NCBI RefSeq assembly: GCF_014696875.1
Contig: NZ_JACJQV010000154.1
Span: 1 to 40,727, forward strand
Reading direction: 5' to 3'
Source: Microcystis wesenbergii FACHB-1317
GTDB taxonomy: Bacteria; Cyanobacteriota; Cyanobacteriia; Cyanobacteriales; Microcystaceae
DNA: 40,727 nucleotides
Shown here: piece after piece, positions 1 through 8,878 of the stretch
Numbering within the stretch: position 1 is the stretch's first letter
Layout of the letters: each line of letters begins with the position of its first letter
Translations under genes and position numbers: made by a program
The notes under the pieces: model-generated
Seen by the model: only the letters and a program-made list of their open reading frames with translations
Database searches by the model: none
What the model was told of the DNA's origin: nothing

Positions 1-134
1 TCCGAAAGTCCTTGACTTGTTTCAGTTTTTCTATTAAGCTCAACATATATTTAAAAAGTTGGCGGTCACTTCTCATTTTACCTGATAGTGATCGCTTTTA
101 CTTTTGATATTCTCATGGGAGAATGAAACAGCCC

Positions 135-165
135 TACCCGACATCGGGGGGGCAGGGGGGGTAAG
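135..165. repeat. G-rich palindromic repeat, copy 1
   Basis: CCCGACATCGGG forms a short hairpin and is followed by a run of G, CA and another run of G. The same pattern (TCGGGGGGGCAGGGGGGG) recurs at 8879-8908, so this is a dispersed intergenic repeat. It lies upstream of the toxin-antitoxin pair. The rest of 1-271 is AT-rich and shows no gene. Confidence 0.6.
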
Positions 166-271
166 ATACCTGCCACGAATAAAGAAAAATGGTATTATAT
201 ACGGGTAAAATGCTATAATTATTGTAGAAAAAACTCATCTTGCTTAAAAAAATATTCGGTAAATTATAAAA

Positions 272-562
272 ATGAAACGCTATCAACTTCTTCAAGAAAA
301 ACGAGAGAATATTATAAAAATTGCTCGAAAACATGGAGCATTTAATATTCTCATATTTGGATCAGTTGCCAGAGGAGAAGACAGCAATGACAGTGATATT
401 GACTTTTTAGTAGAAATGGAACAAGGGCGCAACTTATTAGATAGAATTGGTTTAATTCAAGACTTAGAAGATTATTTAGGCTGTAAGGTTGATGTGGCTA
501 CTATTAACAGTTTACGAGATTGTTTTCGGGAAAGAATCATGAAAGAGGTGATTCCTTTATGA
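272..562 (+). CDS. mntA: MntA-type minimal nucleotidyltransferase antitoxin
   Basis: A 96-residue nucleotidyltransferase-fold protein of the MNT family. The hallmark GS-x10-D-x-D is exact: G30-S31, then D42 and D44. In characterised HEPN/MNT modules MntA neutralises HepT by adding AMP residues to the toxin's tyrosine. The stop codon overlaps the start of the next gene (ATGA at 559-562), so the two are translationally coupled, with the antitoxin first. The length is normal for the family and the ATG is preceded by AT-rich DNA. The family assignment is firm; activity and the direction of neutralisation come from family knowledge. Confidence 0.9.
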   Translation: MKRYQLLQEKRENIIKIARKHGAFNILIFGSVARGEDSNDSDIDFLVEMEQGRNLLDRIGLIQDLEDYLGCKVDVATINSLRDCFRERIMKEVIPL

Positions 563-897
563 ATGATGACTTAATTTATTTAGGTGATATTTTAGATATA
601 ATTGAACGAATCGAATCTTATACACAGGAGGGAAAAGACAGATTCTATCAATCTTTATTAATTCAAGATGCTGTGATTCGCTGTTTTGAAGTCATTGGAG
701 AAGCTGTTAAACAACTCTCTCCTGAGATTAGAAAAAAATATCCTGAAATTACTTGGCGTAAAATTGCAGGGTTTCGAGATATTTTAATCCATAGCTACAC
801 GGGAATCAATGTAGATGAAGTTTGGGGAGTTATTAAAGATAATTTACCTAAATTAAAACAACAAATTCAGCAAATTATTGCTAATGAAAATAATTAA
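559..897 (+). CDS. hepT: HepT-type HEPN ribonuclease toxin
   Basis: A 112-residue HEPN-domain protein (DUF86/HepT). The start is taken as the ATG at 559, which overlaps the mntA stop by 4 nt; an upstream in-frame start at 520 would overlap mntA far more and is unlikely. The catalytic motif R-x4-H-x-Y is intact: R73, H78, Y80. In this family R and H cut RNA, and the Y is the residue AMPylated by MntA. Both halves look intact, so the module is probably functional. It sits directly beside a transposable element. Confidence 0.9.
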   Translation: MNDDLIYLGDILDIIERIESYTQEGKDRFYQSLLIQDAVIRCFEVIGEAVKQLSPEIRKKYPEITWRKIAGFRDILIHSYTGINVDEVWGVIKDNLPKLKQQIQQIIANENN

Positions 898-1065
898 AAT
901 CAGTTGACAACATGGAGGTAATATCTAAGCGATTAGGCATTTTTTGGGTCAAGCATCAAACCCATTCAGCCACTATCCTTAAAAAGATAGCGTGGTGAGG
1001 ATGTCCAAGAATGATCAAAAATAGCAGCGGTTGCCCCCTAGTTCTATCTCAAGGTCGCGAGAGGA

Positions 1066-1097
1066 CTCCCGTTAAACCGCTACGCAGTTAACGGGAG
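1066..1097. repeat. IS605 left-end hairpin
   Basis: Perfect inverted repeat CTCCCGTTAA (1066-1075) and TTAACGGGAG (1088-1097) around the loop ACCGCTACGCAG. Its position just beyond the tnpA stop fits the imperfect palindrome that TnpA recognises at one end of IS200/IS605 elements. Confidence 0.7.
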
Positions 1098-1119
1098 ATG
1101 AATCGCCACCGGAATGAAA

Positions 1120-1549
1120 CTAACGCGGTAGCGTTTCCACTTTCGGGGAGTTTTGGTTCTCAACGTATTTTTTTAGTTGTTCGACAGTAACACCTCCACA
1201 ACTAGCCACGAAATAAGCTCCCGTCCAAAAATAAGGTTTATTGTCGAAATACTTGGCCGCCAAATCCGGAAATTCCTTTCTAATTAAGCGACTACTAACT
1301 GTTTTAAGGTTAGCGATTAATTTGGATAAAGCGATGTCAGGTTTGTCATCAATAATCCGGTGAACGTAATCCGATTCACCGTTGAAATCAAGCAACACGC
1401 TTTCCCATTTTGTGACGTTGACACAAAAATTTCTTTAAGTCGGGCTAAGATTTCATTGTTAATAGCAATGGTCGGTATTTGATGACAAATACGATCTGAG
1501 CGGTAAGTCTATAAACAGAGCAAAATTCATGATTGTAATCAGTTGACAT
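1120..1549 (-). pseudogene. tnpA: tnpA (Y1/HUH transposase) pseudogene with two frameshifts
   Basis: Read from the ATG at 1549, the reading frame gives MSTDYNHEFCSVYRL and then QIVFVIKYR, a TnpA start. A one-base loss is needed to continue into AINNEILARLKEIF. A second one-base loss, in the AAAA run near 1413, leads to KWESVLLDFNGES. The last 92 codons (1120-1398) form one open frame. Restoring two bases gives about 143 codons, the normal TnpA length. The HUH motif is also damaged: DYVH stands where DHVH is expected. The catalytic tyrosine region (KKYVENQ) survives. The transposase is therefore inactive; any movement would need TnpA supplied in trans. Confidence 0.85.
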
Positions 1550-1571
1550 ATTAGGCAGTAAGTGTTACAAT
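1543..1571 (+). promoter_or_regulatory. near-consensus promoter for tnpB
   Basis: TTGACA (1543-1548), a 17-nt spacer and TACAAT (1566-1571). It overlaps the tnpA start codon on the other strand and would start transcription near 1578, just before the tnpB GTG at 1600. Confidence 0.6.
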
Positions 1572-1599
1572 TCAATTGTACATCACGAAACGAACGACA

Positions 1600-2895
1600 G
1601 TGATAACGCTTACCTACCAGTACAAACTAAAGGTAAACAGACAACAGGAACGGGAGATCATCCACATTCTTGATGTTGCCAAAAGCGTTTACAATTACGC
1701 GCTCTCGGAACGGAAGGATTGGTTGAACTCTCGAAAGTGTCTTGCGGATCGTTGTTCGCTAGTTTCCGAGTACATAATTCCTGCGGATGAACCCTATCCA
1801 AATTACTTCGTTCAAGCTAAAAATCTAACGGAAGCTAAAAAAGTTTACCCGATATTAAAGACGGTTAACGCTCAAGTCTTACAGCAAGTCTTAAAAACTT
1901 TAGATAAGGCGTTTAACCAGATGAAGTCGAAAAGTTTTGGCTTTCCTAGATTCAAAAAAAAGATGCGAAGTTTTGTTTTCCCCACGCTCTCAAAAAACTT
2001 TCTAGGGGATGGATGTTTGAATTTTCCACAATTAGGAAAAATTAGAATCAGGCCATCTAGAGAATACCCGTCTGGGTTTGAGCCTAAACAAGCTCGAATT
2101 ATCCAAAAAGCGTCGGGATTTTACGTTTCGGTTTCCTTCCAATCCCAAGAATCCGTCCCCGATATAACGGCCGGGAAAACCTGTTTAGGAATCGACGCGG
2201 GGATTGAGAGTTTTGTTGCTACTTCACGAGGAGATTTAATCAAAGCCCCTCGATTTTTGTTGAAAGTACAGAGTAAGCTTAAATTGCTACAAAGACGCTT
2301 TAAACGGAAAACTAAAGGCTCTAGCAATTGGTTAAAACTTCAGGAGAAGATGGCGAGATTACATGAAAAAGTGTCTAATACTCGTAGAGATTGGCATTTT
2401 AAGTTAGCTCATTACCTTTGCGATTTTGCTGATAATATTTTCGTTGAAGATATTAACTTCGTTTCCTGGTCTAGAGGGATCGTTAGAAAACAATCTCTAG
2501 ATTCGGGTATCGGTAGTTTTATTAATGAGATACTACCGTTTGTTGTTTGGAAACGGGGGAAATATTATCTTAAAGTCGATAAAAACGGAACTTCACAGGA
2601 GTGTCCTAATTGTGGCGCGTTCACTGGTAAAAAGTCGTTATCGGAAAGAGTTCACCGGTGTGATTCTTGCGGTAACATCGAACCAAGAGATACGGCATCA
2701 GCAAAGGTAATCGAGAACCGAGGAAAAAATGCGGTCGGACTGACCGTGTTAGAAAACGCTTGCGGAGGCGATTTGACGGGGATCGACCGGTTAAACCAGG
2801 TCGATCTAGTTAAAAGCCTAAGAACCAAGAATCCCCCGCTACACCGCGCTCCGCGGTTAGCGGGGGAGAGTCAAAATCAGATCACGCTAATTTGA
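1600..2895 (+). CDS. tnpB: TnpB RNA-guided nuclease, IS605 type
   Basis: TnpB is the RNA-guided DNA endonuclease carried by IS200/IS605 elements and the ancestor of Cas12. The start is placed at GTG 1600 (VITLTYQYKLKVN matches the usual beginning); a TTG at 1576 would begin before the predicted transcription start. The RuvC residues appear complete: D in GIDAGIESF, E in VEDINF and D in PRDTASAKVI. The zinc ribbon CPNC...CDSC is present. Predicted length is 431 residues, normal to slightly long. The 3' end reads through the right-end hairpin (2833-2866), where the guide (omega) RNA scaffold usually overlaps. The gene looks intact although its partner tnpA is dead. Confidence 0.85.
   Translation: MITLTYQYKLKVNRQQEREIIHILDVAKSVYNYALSERKDWLNSRKCLADRCSLVSEYIIPADEPYPNYFVQAKNLTEAKKVYPILKTVNAQVLQQVLKTLDKAFNQMKSKSFGFPRFKKKMRSFVFPTLSKNFLGDGCLNFPQLGKIRIRPSREYPSGFEPKQARIIQKASGFYVSVSFQSQESVPDITAGKTCLGIDAGIESFVATSRGDLIKAPRFLLKVQSKLKLLQRRFKRKTKGSSNWLKLQEKMARLHEKVSNTRRDWHFKLAHYLCDFADNIFVEDINFVSWSRGIVRKQSLDSGIGSFINEILPFVVWKRGKYYLKVDKNGTSQECPNCGAFTGKKSLSERVHRCDSCGNIEPRDTASAKVIENRGKNAVGLTVLENACGGDLTGIDRLNQVDLVKSLRTKNPPLHRAPRLAGESQNQITLI
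2833..2866 (+). ncRNA. IS605 right-end hairpin, putative omega-RNA scaffold
   Basis: Arms CCCCCGCTA / TAGCGGGGG with inner arms ACCGCG / CGCGGT, a bulged C and a CTC loop: about 15 pairs in all. It lies inside the 3' end of tnpB. In characterised TnpB systems the omega RNA spans the tnpB 3' end and the element's right end, with the guide read from flanking DNA. The flank here would be the start of cbiD. The structure is seen; its role as guide RNA is inferred. Confidence 0.5.
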
Positions 2896-2914
2896 TTGGC
2901 TATAGTCCCTATTC

Positions 2915-4042
2915 ATGTCTATCTCCCCACCCCGTTCGGGTTACACTTTGCCGGTTTTTGCCTGTGCCAGTGCGATCGCTTCTCTCCAGCATCTCCACGG
3001 CGAAAATGAGCTAAATTCCGTTACTTTTAATCTTTTAGAACCGCCAGAAGCCGTTACTATTGCCATCGAACAAGTTGCCCGACTGAACCCCGATGCTGCC
3101 CTAGCCATCACCCGCAGCGATCCGGGGGACAATTTAGATTTAACTAGAAATACCCCTATATGGGCGTTAGTAGAAAGAAAAACGGGTAATCAAGAGATAG
3201 AGATTCAAGGCGGCGAAGGAATCGGCCTACAGGTTGATAATGGCGGAAAATCAGCTATCTATAGTTATGCCCAGCGTCTGCTGCAAGAAAACCTCAGACC
3301 CCTGTTACTGCCCCAAGAAAGCATCAAAGTAACGATTATCCTGCCAGAAGGCAAAAAACTGGCCACAAGGACTTCTAACGCCGCTTTTGGGGTAGTAGAG
3401 GGATTATCTTTGTTGGGTACCACTGGCATTTCCCAACCTCTCAGCGCCCCCGGACAGTTAGAAATCTTTCGCGAGCAATTGAAAAATTTATCCCGTCGTT
3501 TCGATCGCTTGGTGTTTTGTATCGGGGAAAATGGCTTAGATTTAGCCCCTCAAATGGGCATTAATCCTGATATTTTGGTAAAAACAGCCAATTGGATCGG
3601 GCCGATGTTATTAGAGGCCCAATTACAGGGAATCTCTGAAATTCTTTTGTTTGGTTATCACGGTAAATTAATTAAACTTGCCGGGGGAATCTTTCAGACT
3701 CACCATCATCTCGCCGATGGTCGTCGGGAAATTCTCACCGCCTACGCCGCTAAAATGGGTTTAGCTACCCTCCATCTCCAGCAAATTTTTGACAGTAGCA
3801 CCAGCGAAAACGGTCTGGAATATCTGCGTCAATTAGACCGGCAAACGGGCGATAATTGGGTGGAACGCATCTATGGAGAAATGGCTAATACTATTGATCG
3901 CCGTTGCCAAGAATACGTTTATAACCACAGTAACGGTCATCTTGGGGTCGGTTGTATTTTATTCGATCGCTCTCGTTCTTTGATCAGCAAAAGCGAAAAT
4001 GGCCTTAAATTTTTGCAAAATCTACCAGTCACTCCCCAGTGA
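2915..4042 (+). CDS. cbiD: cobalt-precorrin-5B (C1)-methyltransferase CbiD
   Basis: A 375-residue CbiD, which uses S-adenosylmethionine to methylate C1 of cobalt-precorrin-5B, giving cobalt-precorrin-6A in the early-cobalt (anaerobic) cobalamin pathway. The N-terminus RSGYTLPVFACASAIASL matches the family's RTGYTTG-type opening. The glycine-rich LLFGYHGKLIKLAGGIFQTHHH segment in the second half is typical. Length is normal. The ATG at 2915 is only 19 nt after the tnpB stop, so the IS inserted very close to its 5' end and may have replaced its native promoter. A MITE follows the gene. Confidence 0.88.
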   Translation: MSISPPRSGYTLPVFACASAIASLQHLHGENELNSVTFNLLEPPEAVTIAIEQVARLNPDAALAITRSDPGDNLDLTRNTPIWALVERKTGNQEIEIQGGEGIGLQVDNGGKSAIYSYAQRLLQENLRPLLLPQESIKVTIILPEGKKLATRTSNAAFGVVEGLSLLGTTGISQPLSAPGQLEIFREQLKNLSRRFDRLVFCIGENGLDLAPQMGINPDILVKTANWIGPMLLEAQLQGISEILLFGYHGKLIKLAGGIFQTHHHLADGRREILTAYAAKMGLATLHLQQIFDSSTSENGLEYLRQLDRQTGDNWVERIYGEMANTIDRRCQEYVYNHSNGHLGVGCILFDRSRSLISKSENGLKFLQNLPVTPQ

Positions 4043-4068
4043 CCGTGCTATGATCGTGGGAATATTTA

Positions 4069-4280
4069 GGGCTTGCTGAAAAAGTACGGGCGAAGCATTC
4101 GGATAGAAAATCTACGGTTTCACCGATAGGTTATTGCCCGAATGCTTCGCCCCTACAGGACGCGGGCCGATGAAGACGCAAGGTTTTGAACGACGATTCT
4201 CTCAAAATCTTGCACCTGTTTCGCTCGTAAAGCCCCAAAACCCTTACTTTGCCTACATTTCACATTTATTCAGCAAGCCC
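4069..4280. mobile_element. MITE with 12-bp TIRs and 6-bp target duplication
   Basis: Terminal inverted repeats GGGCTTGCTGAA (4069-4080) and TTCAGCAAGCCC (4269-4280) are perfect. They are flanked by the direct repeat TATTTA at 4063-4068 and 4281-4286. The 212-bp body encodes nothing credible, so this is a non-autonomous element. A second palindromic element (4088-4152) sits inside it. Together with short flanks it fills the 4043-4400 gap between cbiD and guaA. Confidence 0.8.
4088..4152. repeat. nested palindromic element inside the MITE
   Basis: A 65-bp unit with perfect 15-bp inverted ends, GGGCGAAGCATTCGG (4088-4102) and CCGAATGCTTCGCCC (4138-4152). Its placement just inside the left TIR of the 212-bp MITE suggests a later insertion. 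Confidence 0.7.
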
Positions 4281-4400
4281 TATTTAGTCTTAAAAAATGA
4301 AACTAATAAGGCCATACTATTGTAGCTTATTTTCAGAACAATAGCCGATTTAGTTTACAAATCTTTAACCTTTTCCTGCCAGTTTCTTTTCTTGATCGTA

Positions 4401-6026
4401 GTGACAACTCAAACCCCCCTTCCTACCCCCCAAGAGACTTTGCCCTCAGAGTCCTTCACTAATAGCCTTAATCGTCAAATAATCATCATTCTTGACTTTG
4501 GCTCCCAGTATTCTGAATTAATCGCCCGCAGAATCCGGGAAACGAACGTTTACTCGGAAGTTCTCTCCTATCGTACCAGTGCCGAACAATTGGCCCAAAT
4601 CAACCCGAAAGGAATAATTCTGTCGGGCGGACCCAATTCCGTCTATGATCCGGGAGCGCCTCACTGTGATCCCGAAATTTGGAATTTAGGTGTACCCATC
4701 CTCGGAGTTTGCTACGGGATGCAATTGATGGTACAGCAGTTAGGAGGCAGGGTAGAACGGGCAAAACGGGCCGAATACGGCAAAGCATCCCTATTTATCA
4801 ACGATCCTACCGATTTATTAACCAATGTCGAGGACGGTTCCACCGCTTGGATGAGTCACGGGGATTCCTGCGTGGAATTGCCCGCGGGTTTTGAAATTCT
4901 CGCTCATACCGATAATACCGATTGTGCGGCCATTGCCGATCACAAGAAAAAACTCTTTGGAGTGCAGTTTCACCCGGAAGTTGTCCATTCTGTGGGAGGA
5001 ATCGCCTTAATCCGCAATTTCGTCTATCATATCTGCAAATGCGAACCCACTTGGACCACGGAAGCTTTTGTCGAGGAATCGATTCGAGAAATTAGGGCAA
5101 AAGTGGGCGATAAGCGAGTTTTATTGGCTTTATCCGGCGGTGTGGACTCCTCTACCTTAGCATTCCTCTTGCATCGAGCGATCGGTGATCAACTAACCTG
5201 TATGTTTATCGATCAGGGATTCATGCGTAAGGGTGAACCAGAACGATTAATGCAGATATTTAACGAGCAATTCCATATCGGAGTCGAGTATGTCAACGCT
5301 AGAAAGCGATTTTTAGCGCAAGTGGCCGGTGTCACCGATCCCGAAGAAAAGCGCCGTCGTATCGGCCATGAATTTATTCAGGTGTTTGAAGAAGAATCGA
5401 ATCGTTTGGGACCCTTTGATTATCTGGCCCAAGGAACTTTATATCCCGATGTGATTGAATCGGCCGATAGTAATGTGGATCCCAAAACCGGGGAAAGAGT
5501 AGCGGTTAAAATTAAAAGTCATCATAACGTTGGTGGACTGCCGAAAAATCTCCGGTTTAAATTAGTCGAACCCCTGCGAAAATTATTTAAGGATGAGGTG
5601 AGAAAATTAGGTCGATCAATCGGTCTTCCGGAAGAAATTGTTCGTCGTCAACCTTTCCCCGGCCCCGGTTTAGCGATTCGCATTTTAGGGGAAGTCACCG
5701 CAGATAAATTAAATATTTTGCGCGATGCAGATTGGGTGGTGCGCGACGAGATTAATAAGCAGGGAATGTATCACGATTTCTGGCAAGCTTTCGCGGTTTT
5801 ATTGCCTGTCCGCAGTGTGGGAGTGATGGGAGATCAACGCACCTACGCTTATCCTATTGTCCTACGTTTAGTCAGCAGTGAAGACGGAATGACTGCCGAT
5901 TGGTCGCGGGTTCCCTATGATTTATTGGAGACAATTTCTAATCGCATTGTCAATGAAGTTAAGGGAGTTAACCGCGTGGTTTATGATATTACTTCTAAGC
6001 CCCCCGGAACTATAGAATGGGAGTAG
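4401..6026 (+). CDS. guaA: GMP synthase (glutamine-hydrolysing)
   Basis: Converts XMP to GMP using ATP and glutamine, in purine biosynthesis. The N-terminal class I glutamine amidotransferase has the nucleophile region GVCYGMQL and the His/Glu pair in QFHPEV. The ATP pyrophosphatase domain has the P-loop SGGVDSS. The C-terminal dimerisation domain ends in the family's KPPGTIEWE. About 541 residues. I chose GTG 4401 (reading [11 protein letters not shown]) over TTG 4392; the N-terminal extension of about 27 residues before LDFGSQY is low-conservation. A terminator follows directly. Confidence 0.95.
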   Translation: MTTQTPLPTPQETLPSESFTNSLNRQIIIILDFGSQYSELIARRIRETNVYSEVLSYRTSAEQLAQINPKGIILSGGPNSVYDPGAPHCDPEIWNLGVPILGVCYGMQLMVQQLGGRVERAKRAEYGKASLFINDPTDLLTNVEDGSTAWMSHGDSCVELPAGFEILAHTDNTDCAAIADHKKKLFGVQFHPEVVHSVGGIALIRNFVYHICKCEPTWTTEAFVEESIREIRAKVGDKRVLLALSGGVDSSTLAFLLHRAIGDQLTCMFIDQGFMRKGEPERLMQIFNEQFHIGVEYVNARKRFLAQVAGVTDPEEKRRRIGHEFIQVFEEESNRLGPFDYLAQGTLYPDVIESADSNVDPKTGERVAVKIKSHHNVGGLPKNLRFKLVEPLRKLFKDEVRKLGRSIGLPEEIVRRQPFPGPGLAIRILGEVTADKLNILRDADWVVRDEINKQGMYHDFWQAFAVLLPVRSVGVMGDQRTYAYPIVLRLVSSEDGMTADWSRVPYDLLETISNRIVNEVKGVNRVVYDITSKPPGTIEWE

Positions 6027-6051
6027 TATTGAATTATTGATTGATTGTTAG

Positions 6052-6080
6052 TCCCGTCCAAATATTGGGGCGGGATTTTT
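6052..6080 (+). terminator. rho-independent terminator of guaA
   Basis: Stem TCCCGTCC (6052-6059) / GGGCGGGA (6068-6075) with one G-T pair, an 8-nt loop, and a T run at 6076-6080. It lies 26 nt after the guaA stop. Confidence 0.85.
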
Positions 6081-6114
6081 GCAGAATAGACAATTGAGGA
6101 GATTAATTACTACC

Positions 6115-7356
6115 ATGGCACAGTTAGAGATTTTAGAAGAAATAGAAGCGGTGGATGTTGCGGAAGAAGAAGAAGATATTGCAGGAGAATCAGCAAACCA
6201 AAAAGAGCTACAACTCGAAGAAATCTCCGACACTGTTGTTGCTGGAAGTGATTGGACTACCGCAACGATCCGCGATCAATTAACTCGAGAAAATATTCAA
6301 CTCAATCCGCGCTTTCAAAGACGAGATGCTTGGAATATTACTCGTAAAAGTCGATTTATTGAATCCCTAATTCTAGGGTTTCCAGTCCCACTGATTGTCT
6401 TAGCTGCTAATAATAAGGAAAAAGGTAAATTTATCGTTCTTGATGGCAAACAACGCCTACTAACAATTTTACAGTTTTATGGTGACAGTGACACACCTAA
6501 TAATAGTTTTACTTTAAAAGATTTAGAATTTCTAGATAATCTCAATGGCTGCCAATATCAGGATCTAGAAAATGACTTCAATTTAAATGATATCTCAGAC
6601 CAACTGGATAATCAAACTATCCGCACGATTGTTATCCGTAATTGGAAAACGGAGAGTTTCCTCCATAAAATTTTTCTGCGTCTCAATGTGGAAAATACCC
6701 CTTTGTCTTCTCAAGAATTAAGACAAGCATTACACCCAGGGGGTTTTATTAATTTTTTAGATGATCGAGCGATCGAAAGTCAAGCATTAAAGAAAATATT
6801 TAAATCTTCCTATCCCGATTTCCGGATGCGCGACACTGATATACTCTTGCGTTATGTAGCTTTTCATTATTATTTATCTGATTATCGCGGTGATGTTCAG
6901 ATGCTTCTAGATAAAACCTGTCAAAATTTCAATCAAGAATGGGAAAAACGCTCAGATGAAATTATCAATGTTGTTGATCAATTTGAAAAAGCTGTCCAGA
7001 CAACGATTAATATTTTTGGATAGAAAAACTTTTCCCGTCTCTGGCTGCCTGAATCGGCAACTTATCGAAGTCAGTTCAATCGAGCAATTTTAGATGTGAT
7101 GGTTTTTTACTTTTGCGATGATCTAATTAGAGCAGCTGCCGAGAAAAAAAAAGAACAGGTAGAAGACGCATTTAAAAGTTTATTTCGTACTGCCGTTGAT
7201 CGATTTAAAAATGCTGTATTAATTAATACACATACTAAACAATCAACCTATGATCGTTTTCATTTATGGGGTCAAGCTTTATCAAAAGTATTAGATATTA
7301 ACTTCAATATTCCTCAGATGGAAGACAATCGTATTATTTTTAAGGGGTTAAGATAG
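6115..7356 (+). pseudogene. DUF262 (GmrS/ParB-like) protein gene interrupted by an in-frame TAG
   Basis: Open frame from ATG 6115 to TAG at 7021-7023. The same frame then continues without a stop from KNFSRLWLPESATYRSQF through DVMVFYFCDDLIRA to 7356. Reading the TAG as an amino acid gives about 413 residues, so this is one gene with a nonsense change (for example AAG to TAG), not two genes. The DUF262 nucleotide-handling motif is present as VLDGKQRLLTI, with NPRFQRRDAW upstream. No HNH (DUF1524) nuclease motif is seen. DUF262 proteins occur in modification-dependent restriction (GmrSD, SspE). The neighbouring cytosine methyltransferase suggests a restriction or defence pair. An AGGAG-like site lies 13 nt before the ATG. 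The first 302 codons could still make a truncated protein. Confidence 0.75.
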
Positions 7357-7387
7357 TTGTTTTTTTTATTATGCCGAAATCTCCAAT

Positions 7388-7479
7388 AACGTAGGTTGGG
7401 TTGAAGCATGAAACCCAACACCCGCATAGTTTACGCTACCGCTAATCCATCCTACCAATAATTGTGCCTCCCTACTTAC
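7388..7479 (+). repeat. dispersed GTAGGTTGGGTT repeat, copy A
   Basis: Contains GTTGGGTT...AAACCCAAC and imperfect terminal arms GTAGGTTGGGTT / AATCCATCCTAC, then a conserved tail AATAATTGTGCCTCCCTAC. Related copies lie at 12345, 17366 and 19324 (inverted). This copy sits between the DUF262 gene and the methyltransferase. Confidence 0.75.
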
Positions 7480-7481
7480 AG

Positions 7482-7487
7482 TATAAT
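7482..7487 (+). promoter_or_regulatory. possible -10 box for the methyltransferase
   Basis: TATAAT 33 nt before the GTG start, right after repeat copy A. No good -35 is seen at 16-18 nt, so this is only a candidate. Confidence 0.35.
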
Positions 7488-7519
7488 AAAAGGCAGACAA
7501 TAGAGAGCTAATCATCAAG

Positions 7520-8788
7520 GTGAAACATAGACCAATTGCGATCGATTTATTTGCTGGCTGCGGTGGGATGTCCCTTGGTCTAGAAGCGGCGGGATTTGAT
7601 ATTGCTGTAGCGGTGGAGTTTGATGCAGTCCATTCCTTGGTTCATCATTTTAACTTTCCCTATTGTCAAACTATTTGCCGGGATATAGCCAAAGTAACAA
7701 GTAGGGAAATATGGGAATTATTAAAACTAAAAGGCTATGCCACCGATGTTAGTTTAATTGCCGGGGGGCCGCCGTGCCAAGGTTTTTCATTAATTGGTAA
7801 ACGACAAATAGATGATCCTAGAAATTCTCTTGTATTTGAATATCTGCGGATTGTAGCAGAAATTAAACCCAAGTATTTTATCTTTGAAAATGTCCCCGGC
7901 ATGGCTACCGGTAAACATAAACAATTTTTAGAGGAGTTAATCTCTGAATTTGAAGCTATTGGCTATACAATTAATCAGCCAATTAAAATCCTTGATGCCA
8001 GTGAATATGGCGCACCACAAAAGCGCAGAAGATTAATCTTAATTGGTAGTCGAAAAGACGTGCCGATGGCTAAATATCCTTTGACAAAGACCGTCGATTT
8101 AAACTCAGCCAAAAAATCAGCTTTTACCAGCGTCCATGATGCGATTTCAGATTTAGAATTAATACCAGCCTTTATCGATACTGATTTAGGCATACCCGCA
8201 TCAAAATTAGATTATAGTGGCAAGAGGAAAAAATATTCAGTGCAGTCAAGGGATATTTTTAAACTTTGCCATCAAAGAACAGTAGATACAAAAATCTATG
8301 GACATATAGGCTCAGTTCATACCCAAAGATCAATTGATAGATTTATCGTAACCGAACCGGGTACAGTGGAACCAAAAAGTCGCTTTTTCAAGCTTTCTCC
8401 CACTGGTTTATGTAACACTCTCCGGGCCGGAACTAATAGTGACAAAGGGGCCTATACTGCTCCTAGACCCATTCACTATTCTATTCCTCGTTGTATTACT
8501 GTACGAGAAGCCGCCAGATTACATACATTCCCCGATTGGTTTCAGTTTCACCGCACAATATGGCATGGTTTTCGTGAGATTGGTAATGCGGTTATTCCGC
8601 TATTATCGAAAGAACTTGGTGATGCCGTGATGGGAGCAATGAATATTAATCCAGCCAATTTCAACCGAGTTATTTTAGAAAAAATGCCAGCCGAATTATT
8701 GCTATATAATATGTCTCAGGCATCAAACTATTGGGGAATCTCTGACGATGTTATCCCGAAAAGAAAACGAGGTGTCTCTCAGAGATAG
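7520..8788 (+). CDS. DNA (cytosine-5) methyltransferase
   Basis: A 422-residue C5-MTase with all core motifs: I DLFAGCGGMS (residues 9-18), IV GGPPCQGFS with catalytic Cys86, VI ENVPGM (from 123), VIII QKRRRLILIG, IX with VREAARLHTFPDWF, and X GNAVIPLLSKELG. It transfers a methyl group from S-adenosylmethionine to C5 of cytosine in a specific site set by the region between VIII and IX; that site cannot be read from sequence alone. The start is GTG 7520. It is intact while the adjoining DUF262 gene is broken, which fits retention of protective methylation after loss of the restriction partner. Confidence 0.92.
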   Translation: MKHRPIAIDLFAGCGGMSLGLEAAGFDIAVAVEFDAVHSLVHHFNFPYCQTICRDIAKVTSREIWELLKLKGYATDVSLIAGGPPCQGFSLIGKRQIDDPRNSLVFEYLRIVAEIKPKYFIFENVPGMATGKHKQFLEELISEFEAIGYTINQPIKILDASEYGAPQKRRRLILIGSRKDVPMAKYPLTKTVDLNSAKKSAFTSVHDAISDLELIPAFIDTDLGIPASKLDYSGKRKKYSVQSRDIFKLCHQRTVDTKIYGHIGSVHTQRSIDRFIVTEPGTVEPKSRFFKLSPTGLCNTLRAGTNSDKGAYTAPRPIHYSIPRCITVREAARLHTFPDWFQFHRTIWHGFREIGNAVIPLLSKELGDAVMGAMNINPANFNRVILEKMPAELLLYNMSQASNYWGISDDVIPKRKRGVSQR

Positions 8789-8878
8789 TACAATTAACTG
8801 CCAATCGAACTTGAAAAACTCGCTCCCATCTTCTCACACTAAATCTGGTTATTAAAAACTGATTATTTATTCCCTCCA

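Larger units (their letters stand above)
1061..2870. mobile_element. IS605-type element (IS200/IS605 family), tnpA dead
   Basis: Divergent tnpA (minus) and tnpB (plus) are flanked by subterminal hairpins, as in IS605. The left hairpin at 1066-1097 has perfect 10-bp arms (CTCCCGTTAA / TTAACGGGAG) and a 12-nt loop. The right hairpin at 2833-2866 has a 9-bp lower stem, a one-base bulge, a 6-bp upper stem and a CTC loop. Exact cleavage ends cannot be set by eye; the coordinates are hairpin to hairpin. The element lies between hepT and cbiD, and its right end is only about 45 nt from cbiD. Confidence 0.75.

Noticed and set aside
904-926. TTGACA at 904 as a promoter
   Set aside because: No matching -10 at a proper distance; the sequence simply repeats the AATCAGTTGACA found at 1537-1548.
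4134-4325. Possible 63-codon ORF between cbiD and guaA
   Set aside because: It lies almost wholly inside the nested MITE and has no family resemblance.
7096-7356. Separate 86-residue gene after the DUF262 gene
   Set aside because: It is the same frame as the upstream gene with only one TAG between, so it is the 3' part of a broken gene.
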